A program made the position numbers and the translations under genes. Below, piece by piece: positions 57,912 through 64,000 of a DNA stretch of 64,000 nucleotides. The notes beneath the pieces were generated by a model. That model had not been told where the DNA came from. It saw only the letters and a program-made list of their open reading frames with translations, and searched no databases. Where the stretch lies: NCBI GenBank assembly GCA_026125665.1, contig JAHCKS010000002.1, positions 62,001 to 126,000 of the forward strand, written 5' to 3'. The stretch is from Rubrivivax sp. GTDB lineage: Bacteria > Pseudomonadota > Gammaproteobacteria > Burkholderiales > Burkholderiaceae_C. The number at the start of each line of letters is the position of its first letter. Position 1 is the stretch's first letter.

Positions 57912-57945
57912 CGTGTTGCAGCCCATCCACACAAGTGGACTTCAT

Positions 57946-57972
57946 TGTACATGGACACCGCATGTACATGCG
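57946..57972. promoter_or_regulatory. repeated TGTACATG sites, one within a 14-bp palindrome
   Basis: TGTACATG occurs at 57946-57953 and again 17 bp later at 57963-57970. The second lies in the perfect palindrome CGCATGTACATGCG (57959-57972). The pair sits 35 bp upstream of the RHH-like gene, matching the usual autoregulatory layout for such proteins. Confidence 0.65.
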
Positions 57973-58099
57973 CAGATCCCAACGTCGGCCACTCCGGCCC
58001 GGGATGTCTTCCAAGCCGCGTAGCTCGGGGGCCTCGCCGCCGCACGCCGGGGCGTTGGGCAGGGCGCGCGGAGAAGGCGCCAGCTCCACGCAGCCGTCG

Positions 58100-58483
58100 T
58101 CACCGCAGCAGCCTGACGTCGACCCGGACCCGGCCGCTCGACTTGTTGCTCCACATCCAGCAGTAGTGCTCTTGTACGGCGACTCGCAACGTATCCTGCC
58201 CGGCGCTCACCTGAGCCTGCTTGGCCGGGAACTCGGCAGCCTTGCCGACGTGGTAGTGGATGTTGAAGTCCACCGGCGCGGAAGCCTCGAACTCCCATCG
58301 GATGGTGGCGCCCAGATCCAGCTCGCCGCAGACCTCGACGAACTTGCCCGCATCGACCTCGGCGCTGTGCGCGAAGCGCCCATCGGGCCCCCAGTTGATC
58401 TCGACGATGTGGCCGGCGGCGCGGGCCGGCGCCCCAAGGGCGGCGGCCGCGGCGGCCGCCAGGGCAACTACGGCCTTGCGCAT
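58100..58483 (-). CDS. secreted periplasmic protein, metal cargo region, 127 aa
   Basis: The ATG at 58483 is preceded by GGAAGGA; residues 1-24 form a Sec signal peptide (MRKAVVALAAAAAAALGAPARA). The mature part is a small beta-sandwich-like protein ending EHYCWMWSNKSSGRVRVDVRLL, resembling GOLD-type folds. Conserved W, H and C residues (FNIHYHVG, HYCWMW) may bind metal. Not assigned to a named family. It is the last gene of the minus-strand metal cluster. Confidence 0.75.
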   Translation of the reverse strand: MRKAVVALAAAAAAALGAPARAAGHIVEINWGPDGRFAHSAEVDAGKFVEVCGELDLGATIRWEFEASAPVDFNIHYHVGKAAEFPAKQAQVSAGQDTLRVAVQEHYCWMWSNKSSGRVRVDVRLLR

Positions 58484-58567
58484 GTCGGGTTCCTTCCCTC
58501 CGTGGTTGGCGGCGATGGGCCGCAAAGTGATCGATCTTGCCGCGCTCGAGGGCCTCGAACGGAGTGC

Positions 58568-58855
58568 TCAATTCGACTCGATCACGGTGACAACGTAACT
58601 GTCCCCCTGGTCGAGCGCTTTGAATCGCACCTTGTCGCCTGGCCGAAGCGAATCGAGCTGGATCCAGTACTTGGTCGCGAACACCATCGTCATCGGAGGC
58701 AACGAGAGGCTGGGGATGCCGGCGTGAGCCAGCGTGATGCATCCGGCCTCTTCGCCAACAGCGACGACTTCGCCCTCGATCAGCTCCAGGCGGGCCCGCG
58801 CTTGGCGGGCCTCGGCAGCCCTGACAAGGACGGTCGTCAGCTTCTTGCTCAGCAT
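58568..58855 (-). CDS. CusF-like copper-binding domain protein without signal peptide, 95 aa
   Basis: The OB-fold CusF pattern (EGEVVAVGEEAGCITLAHAGI ... PPMTMVF ... LRPGDKVRFKAL) is present. The two metal-binding Met of MTM and the His in AHAGI are kept, but the Trp of CusF (NWPEMTM in E. coli) is Leu here. No signal peptide is visible, so it may act in the cytoplasm or be exported otherwise. An earlier N-terminal start does not help. Confidence 0.78.
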   Translation of the reverse strand: MLSKKLTTVLVRAAEARQARARLELIEGEVVAVGEEAGCITLAHAGIPSLSLPPMTMVFATKYWIQLDSLRPGDKVRFKALDQGDSYVVTVIESN

Positions 58856-58903
58856 GCCGTTCCTGGCGCCTTGCGGTGCCCGGGGGAGCGCCGATGCCGC
58901 GTG

Positions 58904-59248
58904 CTAGTTGCGCACGACCTGCAGCGCGGTAATCGTGAACTTGCCAGCCTCGTTGACCGCCGTGAACTTCACTTTGTCGCCGGGCTTCACCTTGTCGAGC
59001 ATGGCCTTGTCGCGCACGACGAAGACCATCGTCATGGCTGGCATGTCCAGGCTCTTGATTTCAGCGTGTTTGAGGGTGATCTTCGCCGCTTCGGCGTCAA
59101 CCTTGCGGACCTCGCCGTCGGTCATCTCAGTGGCCGAGGTGGTCGTGGCCGCCGGATGATGGCCGGAGTGCTCGTCTGTCTTCTGCTGCGCCTGGGCCGG
59201 CGCCGCTGTGGAGACGAGGAAGAAAACGAGGCAAAGCGCAGTCTTCAT
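58904..59248 (-). CDS. CusF-like periplasmic copper/silver-binding protein, 114 aa
   Basis: Signal peptide (residues 1-20, ALCLVFFLVSTAAPAQA). The mature His-rich N-terminus (EHSGHHP) is followed by the CusF OB-fold: KVDAEAAKITLKHAEIKSL, DMPAMTMVF, VKPGDKVKFTA. CusF's metal ligands H, M and M are present, and the position of the cation-pi Trp is Met. It is a probable Cu(I)/Ag(I) chaperone; no CusCBA pump is in the window. Confidence 0.88.
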   Translation of the reverse strand: MKTALCLVFFLVSTAAPAQAQQKTDEHSGHHPAATTTSATEMTDGEVRKVDAEAAKITLKHAEIKSLDMPAMTMVFVVRDKAMLDKVKPGDKVKFTAVNEAGKFTITALQVVRN

Positions 59249-59322
59249 TGAGAATCCCTCTCTCGTTTCAACGACAAGAGCAATACAGGCCCGAACCAAG
59301 GTTCGGCGATCGCTGCCATCTG

Positions 59323-59853
59323 TCAGTGTTTGTGTCCTGAGTGTCCACCAACGGTTGCCCCTGTCGCCGCAACAACCTTGATCTTGCCGACCATGCCTGC
59401 CTGGTAGTGGCCGGCGATCAGGCATGCGAAGTCGAAGTCGCCTGCCCGATTGAAGTGCCAGACGATCTCGCCCGTCTTGCCCGGGCCGACGTGCGCCATG
59501 TAGGGTTCGTCGTGCTCCATGTTGGGAAACTTCACCATGAGTGCCGCGTGCTCGTTGAGATCCGGCTTGGTTCCAAGCACGAACTCGTGCATTACCTGGC
59601 CCGAATTGCGGATGACAAACCTGACCGTCTCCCCCTGACGCACCTCGATGGCATCGGGCGTGAAACGCATGTTGTCCGTCATGCCTACTTGGATGACTCT
59701 CTTGACCGCCTTGAGGTCGCCCGCGATGCCCCAGGCCTTCTGCTCCTTCTTGATCGCGCCGGGCTTCTTGCCGTGGTCGTCGTTGTTGTGTGCGAAGGCG
59801 CCGGCTGGTGCAAGCAGTAGCGCGGCCGCGAGTGTGCGTCTGAGGGTGTTCAT
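59323..59853 (-). CDS. CopI-like cupredoxin, periplasmic, 176 aa
   Basis: ATG at 59853 and a Sec signal (TLAAALLLAPAGAFAHNNDDHGKK). The cupredoxin domain (residues 50-170) has the type 1 copper set: His in VMHEFVLG, Cys and His in FACLIAGHYQAGM, and Met. Extra His-rich ends (HNNDDHG; GGHSGHKH). This matches the CopI-type cupredoxins that protect the periplasm from copper in betaproteobacteria. Followed by the CusF-like gene. Confidence 0.85.
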   Translation of the reverse strand: MNTLRRTLAAALLLAPAGAFAHNNDDHGKKPGAIKKEQKAWGIAGDLKAVKRVIQVGMTDNMRFTPDAIEVRQGETVRFVIRNSGQVMHEFVLGTKPDLNEHAALMVKFPNMEHDEPYMAHVGPGKTGEIVWHFNRAGDFDFACLIAGHYQAGMVGKIKVVAATGATVGGHSGHKH

Positions 59854-60021
59854 AGGTCGCTGTGCCATTCTTCCTGAGTGGGTTGGGTCGAGGGCGTCGG
59901 CGCAGGCCGGCTGGTGGTCCTGCAGCACATGGGTTCCTCGTGAGAACGAAGTCGGTTCCGCACCGGATAGCGGCGCGTGCCAACTAACGACTACGGCCGC
60001 CCTGCGATGCGCGACGGGCGA

Positions 60022-60501
60022 TCAGGCGAGGATCAGCCGGGGTGGCTGATGCGGAACGTCGAGGATCACGCCGACAAAGCACGCGTCCTCGAGGGCCGCG
60101 ATGCAGGAGCCAAGCTCTGCTCGCGGCGCCGGCGCGGGGTCGAAGGCCGGTGCCGCCGCGGCGCAGCATGGCGCACATGCGTTGCACTTCAGCTTGCCCG
60201 CCTTGCCGAGAGACTTCGACAGGTCGTCGGTCGACGGCTTCGGCGCGCCACCCTGCGTCTGCACGTCAGCTGAAGGCGGGTCAGCGATGACCACAACTTG
60301 CGAACTGCCGTCCTGGCTGGCGGCCACGGCGGGGTCTGCGGCATGGTGGGCAACGGTCTGCGGCAAGCCGGGAGAGGCGGCGCTGGCCTCCACGCCATGA
60401 TGCCCGGGGCCGCATCCGAGCGCGCTCACGGCCGCCACTCCCTTCAGTGGGGTGACTGCAGCCACAAGCCAGATCAGAAGGAGGCGCGCAGTACTACGCA
60501 C
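60022..60501 (-). CDS. secreted Cys/His-rich protein, metal cluster, 159 aa
   Basis: A signal-peptide-like N-terminus (LLLIWLVAAVTPLKGVAAVSA) is followed by a disordered region and a cysteine cluster (LKCNACAPCCAAAAP ... LGSCIAAL), plus scattered His. Resembles small DUF2946-like secreted proteins of metal-resistance loci; not certain. It is convergent with the two-component system promoter region, transcribed in the opposite direction from copR. Confidence 0.65.
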   Translation of the reverse strand: MRSTARLLLIWLVAAVTPLKGVAAVSALGCGPGHHGVEASAASPGLPQTVAHHAADPAVAASQDGSSQVVVIADPPSADVQTQGGAPKPSTDDLSKSLGKAGKLKCNACAPCCAAAAPAFDPAPAPRAELGSCIAALEDACFVGVILDVPHQPPRLILA

Positions 60502-60676
60502 ACAGAGACTCTACTCCAAGCCGGCCAAGCCGCGTAACCGAGTCCGCCGAGCATCGGTCACACGATGCCGGCCCAGGCGCATACCTACGCATCGCCCCAA
60601 CTGGCCGTGCCATGCGGTGGACGGGTAGCCGACCTGGTGTCCAATCGCTACCTGATGTCTGGTTGAACGGTTCGCG

Positions 60677-61363
60677 ATGAGAGTCCTTGTGATCGACGAC
60701 GAGGTGCGCCTTGCAGACTACCTGCGCAAGGGGCTGTCGGAGAGCGGCTACGTCGTGGACGTGGCCCACGACGGGATCGACGGCCTGCACTTCGCCGTGG
60801 AGGGGGTCTACGACCTGATCGTGCTCGACGTGATGTTGCCAGGTCGCGACGGCTTTGAGGTGCTTGCTGAGCTGCGCAAGAGACGCAGGACCCCAGTCTT
60901 GATGCTTACGGCTCGGGACGCTGTCGAAGACAAGGTGAAGGGATTGACGACCGGAGCCGACGACTACCTGGTCAAGCCGTTCTCGTTCTCCGAACTTCTC
61001 GCTCGAGTGCAGGCGTTACTGCGACGCGGTGGAGGCTACGGCGAGGGGCGCCTTCCCGACAGCCTTCGCCTGGCGGACCTGGAAGTCGACCTCCTGCGGC
61101 GGAAGGCGACGCGTGGCGGCAAGCGGCTCGACCTCACACCGAGGGAGTTCAATCTGCTGGTGCTGCTGCTCCGACGCCGCAACGAGGTGCTTTCGCGCAC
61201 CCTCATCGCCGAGCAGGTGTGGGACATCAACTTCGACAGCGACACCAACGTCGTCGACGTAGCCGTCCGGCGGCTGCGTGCGAAGCTGGACGAACCGTTC
61301 GGGACCAAGCTGATTCACACGGTTCGAGGGATGGGCTATGTGATGGAGGAGCGCAGCGAGTGA
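60677..61363 (+). CDS. OmpR-type response regulator of a CusR/CopR kind, 228 aa
   Basis: Receiver domain with phosphoacceptor D51 in [13 protein letters not shown]7-D8 and K100, followed by a winged-helix DNA-binding domain ([21 protein letters not shown] ... [19 protein letters not shown]...[11 protein letters not shown]). Sequence style is that of metal-sensing regulators. It is coupled to the kinase by a GTGA overlap. Probably activates the copper genes on the minus strand upstream. Confidence 0.92.
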   Translation: MRVLVIDDEVRLADYLRKGLSESGYVVDVAHDGIDGLHFAVEGVYDLIVLDVMLPGRDGFEVLAELRKRRRTPVLMLTARDAVEDKVKGLTTGADDYLVKPFSFSELLARVQALLRRGGGYGEGRLPDSLRLADLEVDLLRRKATRGGKRLDLTPREFNLLVLLLRRRNEVLSRTLIAEQVWDINFDSDTNVVDVAVRRLRAKLDEPFGTKLIHTVRGMGYVMEERSE

Positions 61364-62748
61364 CTGCAACTACCCCTGCGCCGAGAGCCTACTCGCTCGG
61401 CAAGCGCCTGTCCGCCTGGCTGGCCGTGCAGGGCCTGCTGGCTGCGCTCGCCGTGTCTGCGGCGGTCTACGCCGTCAACATGTGGGTGTTACAGAGCCGC
61501 CAGCAGGAGGAGCTCTCGTTGAAGCAGGACGTCATCCGTCATGCGCTCGGCGAGGCATCCGCAAGCGCAGTGGCCGACGAACTGCGACACAAACTCAAGG
61601 ACTTCCTCGCAGGCCATGAAGACCTCGCGCTGTCCATAACGTCGCTTGATGGATCAGCCGTCCTTTTCAGCGCTCCGTCAACGCTCGACCAGCGACGCGC
61701 CGCCTCGGCAAACCGATACGAAGAGGTGACGTGGCAGGACGCGTGGCCCGCGGCCGCGGCCGGTGGCGTTCGGGTGGTCCTGGGGCTCGACGTCGGCCGC
61801 GACGACGAGCTGCTCAGCCAACTCGCATGGACTTTGCTGGTGGCATCGCTGGCTGGCGCGGCCGTGGTCAGCGTCACGGGGTACCTGCTCGTGCGTGCCG
61901 GCCTGCGACCGGTACGTTCTCTGGCTGCCCAGCTCGATAAGGTGGCGCTGGAGAAAGCGGGTCTGCGGCTGGACGGAGCTGGCCAGCCTTTGGAGCTGCG
62001 TCCGCTGGTCGAACGCTTCAACGCTCTGCTGACGCGTGCAGAGCACGCCTACACCCAACTCGAGGGCTTCAACGCCGACGTGGCGCATGAGCTGCGCACG
62101 CCGCTCACGACTCTGATCGGCTCGAGTGAACTGGCCTTGCGGCGGGATCGCCCGGCCGAAGAGCTGCGCGACGTGATCGCCGGGAATCTGGAGGACCTGA
62201 GGCGCCTGGCCATCATCGTCAGCGACATGCTGTTCCTGTCGCAGGCCGATCATGGCGCTTCCGCGCGCCGCGTGCCGGTGAACAGCTTGCAGGCCGCGTT
62301 GAGCGACATCATCGAGTACCACGAGGCAGCATTGCTCGACCGGGGGCTGTCCGCCAGCACTCATGGCGACGCGGCGGGCGCCTTCGATTTGCCCTTGTTG
62401 CGGCGCGCGCTGTCCAACCTGCTGAGCAACGCGACACGCCATGCAGCGCCACGCTCGGCTGTCCGCGTACGGATCGAATGTGCAGGCGACCGCGCGCGCA
62501 TCTGGGTGGAGAACGAGGGCAAGCCGATCGCGGACGAACACCTACCCCGCTTGTTCGATCGCTTCTACAGAGTGGAGCGGTCAAGGCAACAGCGCGGCGG
62601 CCCCAACTACGGTCTTGGCCTGGCCATCGTCGCTGCTGTCGCGCGCATGCACCAGGGCGCACCGTTCGCCAGATCGTCCGGTGGCGTCACTGCGATTGGA
62701 CTGGAAGTACCCTCGGGCCCATCGGCGGGCCTCGCTAGCGGCGCGTGA
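61360..62748 (+). CDS. CusS/CopS-type sensor histidine kinase, 462 aa
   Basis: Overlaps the regulator by GTGA. Two membrane helices (about residues 18-42 and 149-170) flank a periplasmic sensor domain of about 110 residues; then a HAMP segment, phosphoacceptor H243 in [15 protein letters not shown] box [12 protein letters not shown], and G boxes [14 protein letters not shown]. Its 3' end overlaps the convergent methyltransferase gene by 14 bp. Confidence 0.92.
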   Translation: MTATTPAPRAYSLGKRLSAWLAVQGLLAALAVSAAVYAVNMWVLQSRQQEELSLKQDVIRHALGEASASAVADELRHKLKDFLAGHEDLALSITSLDGSAVLFSAPSTLDQRRAASANRYEEVTWQDAWPAAAAGGVRVVLGLDVGRDDELLSQLAWTLLVASLAGAAVVSVTGYLLVRAGLRPVRSLAAQLDKVALEKAGLRLDGAGQPLELRPLVERFNALLTRAEHAYTQLEGFNADVAHELRTPLTTLIGSSELALRRDRPAEELRDVIAGNLEDLRRLAIIVSDMLFLSQADHGASARRVPVNSLQAALSDIIEYHEAALLDRGLSASTHGDAAGAFDLPLLRRALSNLLSNATRHAAPRSAVRVRIECAGDRARIWVENEGKPIADEHLPRLFDRFYRVERSRQQRGGPNYGLGLAIVAAVARMHQGAPFARSSGGVTAIGLEVPSGPSAGLASGA

Positions 62749-63469
62749 GTCGGCGGCGCAGCTTGGCCGCGGCGACGCGGCCGAGGCGTACGAGGCCGAG
62801 CTTGAACGACCCGGATTCCCCCGTGCCGGCCAGCATCTCGTAAAGCTTCGGGTGGACGATGTCGAGCGGTGCCGGGCCAGCGGCTAGGCGCAGCCGTTCG
62901 GCCGTCGCTTGCTCGGCGAACAGGAGCAAGTTCTGGCGGAACCAGAACGGCAACCGCTCGTCAGTCCAGATCAGGCCACGCAGGGCATCGACGGCCTCGT
63001 AGCCGTGCTTCGCGAACAGCGGCGCCCAGTGGCTGGGATAGGCACCGTACCGCTGGTTGATCATGTCCTGGTCGGGAATGGCCGCCGAGAAGGCGATGAC
63101 CGGTGCGTGCCGCACGAGGCTGGCAACGAGCACGTCGTGCTCGGGAAAGTAGCCGCCGACTTCGAGGCACAGCGCCAGGTCGAAGCGGCGCCCCAGGTCG
63201 AGCGGCTTGCTGACGTCGCAACGCTGCACGAGGTTCGGCTCGACGACGAGCAGCGAGTCGGCGAACGCCGGCGCGTCCACGCCCAGCACATCGTGCACGC
63301 CGGCGCGTTGGAACGCCCGCATGAAGCTGCCCACGCCGCAGCCGACGTCGAGCACGCTGGCAGGACGGACCGCGTCGAGCAGCAGCGGGACCAAGACAGC
63401 CGCAGCCGCCGCCGAGCCGAGCGGTCCGTCAAGGTCGCGGTACAAGTCGCCAAGATGCTCGAGTTCCAT
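62735..63469 (-). CDS. class I SAM-dependent methyltransferase, 244 aa
   Basis: SAM motif VLDVGCGVGSFMRAF (residues 39-53) and GVDAP. Post-motif region (LCLEVGGYFPEHD, SHWAPLFAKHGYEAVD) is typical of small-molecule or surface-glycan methyltransferases. Substrate unknown. The ATG at 63469 begins MELEHLGDLYRDLDGP; longer starts look non-coding. Confidence 0.8.
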   Translation of the reverse strand: MELEHLGDLYRDLDGPLGSAAAAAVLVPLLLDAVRPASVLDVGCGVGSFMRAFQRAGVHDVLGVDAPAFADSLLVVEPNLVQRCDVSKPLDLGRRFDLALCLEVGGYFPEHDVLVASLVRHAPVIAFSAAIPDQDMINQRYGAYPSHWAPLFAKHGYEAVDALRGLIWTDERLPFWFRQNLLLFAEQATAERLRLAAGPAPLDIVHPKLYEMLAGTGESGSFKLGLVRLGRVAAAKLRRRLTRR

Positions 63470-63548
63470 CAGTCGACGTCGCTTGCGAGACACGTCTGGA
63501 TTGACATGTGGCGAGTCTGGCAACGGCGCGGCAAGTCCCGACCTAGCC

Positions 63549-64000
63549 TCATCCCGACGCCGGACGCGGTGGAACTCGCGCCGACACGCAGTGCTCGACC
63601 CCGGGTGGCGCCAACGCGTGCGATTCGAGAGGGACGGCACATGGAACGTCGACGCTACTCGTTGCGCCGCCTCGCAGGCGGCTCGTTCGAGCGTTCGGCC
63701 CCGTGGCCGTGGCCGACCGTGGCCGCGGCGACACGTCGGCCAACTCACTGTCGGCTCCTGGCAAGGTCAGCCCGACCCGGTTGGATTGGTCGAGGCGGTC
63801 GGCGAACACCGATCCGCCGTGCATCCTTGCGATTGCGGCCACGATGGCCAACCCCAAGCCATGCCCCCCTTGTCCCCGCGATCGCGACGCGTCCACACGG
63901 TAGAAGCGCTCGAACATCCGGACGCGTACCTGCGACGGTATCTCCGGCCCTGGGTTCAGGACGCTGACTGCGACGAGGCCGCCGTCGGCTTCAATGTGGA
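63549..64000 (-). CDS. sensor histidine kinase, C-terminal part (truncated by window edge)
   Basis: The frame is open from the window edge and contains the kinase ATP-binding features ([42 protein letters not shown]). It is similar to the C-terminus of the complete kinase at 61360. After the normal end (VGLTLPG) it continues for about 80 residues of low-quality, G/R/P-rich sequence before a stop, so the 3' end may have been displaced by a rearrangement. The 5' part is outside the window. Confidence 0.75.
   Translation of the reverse strand, partial: HIEADGGLVAVSVLNPGPEIPSQVRVRMFERFYRVDASRSRGQGGHGLGLAIVAAIARMHGGSVFADRLDQSNRVGLTLPGADSELADVSPRPRSATATGPNARTSRLRGGATSSVDVPCAVPLESHALAPPGVEHCVSARVPPRPASG

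Overview
The window is high-GC, densely coded bacterial DNA made almost entirely of mobile-element genes. The tRNA-Lys(CTT) 3' remnant, the PFGI-1/SPI-7-type integrative-element gene order, the copper genes and the codon bias suggest a betaproteobacterium, most likely Burkholderiales. That placement is inference; no host housekeeping gene is present to confirm it.

Two elements meet at about 17.1 kb. The left one (1 to about 17,136; its other end lies outside the window) reads like an integrated plasmid or ICE. It has a MobF (TrwC-like) relaxase with a good oriT candidate just upstream, a RepA-like initiator behind a candidate oriV, two H-NS-like proteins, two PC4-like small proteins, a RES-domain toxin with a zinc-ribbon partner, a VapC/Phd toxin-antitoxin pair, an AlpA-like factor and a tyrosine integrase. 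The integrase abuts the 3' half of a tRNA-Lys gene. Inside it is a tandem duplicated cassette (6.2-10.3 kb). Each copy has a nearly identical 49-bp leader, a tiny two-helix membrane protein, and a prepilin-type N-terminus fused to a six-blade NHL propeller.

The right element (17.2 kb onward) starts with the soj/parA gene expected next to tRNA-Lys in PFGI-1/PAPI-1-type ICEs. It follows their replication/maintenance order: ParA, ParB, DUF2857, an unknown, STY4528-like, TIGR03761 (PFL_4669), DUF3158, SSB, DUF3577 (STY4534), DUF3275, several small ICE proteins, DUF6094 methylase-like, RadC-like and a SNF2-type helicase (to 37.4 kb). Many of these genes have their own intergenic hairpin 20-150 nt before the start codon.

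A defence island interrupts the ICE backbone at 37.5-53.4 kb. (i) A four-gene minus-strand operon encodes a TerB-N/TerB-C-like membrane protein, a BrxD/DUF2791 ATPase, an Lhr-like helicase and a TM0106-type RecB nuclease-helicase. (ii) A CBASS pair follows: a CD-NTase with an AGS-C sensor, and a two-TM SAVED effector. It is divergent from a three-gene operon encoding a sigma-factor-like protein, a small unknown and an ImmA/IrrE metallopeptidase. An identical 11-bp promoter-like motif faces both operons. I consider this sigma/IrrE-controlled CBASS and the duplicated prepilin-NHL cassette the two strongest leads.

From 53.7 kb ICE genes resume (ArdB/KlcA antirestriction protein, unknowns, a C5 cytosine methyltransferase). 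A metal, probably copper, cargo follows at 57.4-62.7 kb: two CusF-like proteins, a CopI-like cupredoxin, a CusRS-type two-component system and secreted proteins. The window ends in a SAM methyltransferase and the 3' part of a second histidine kinase.
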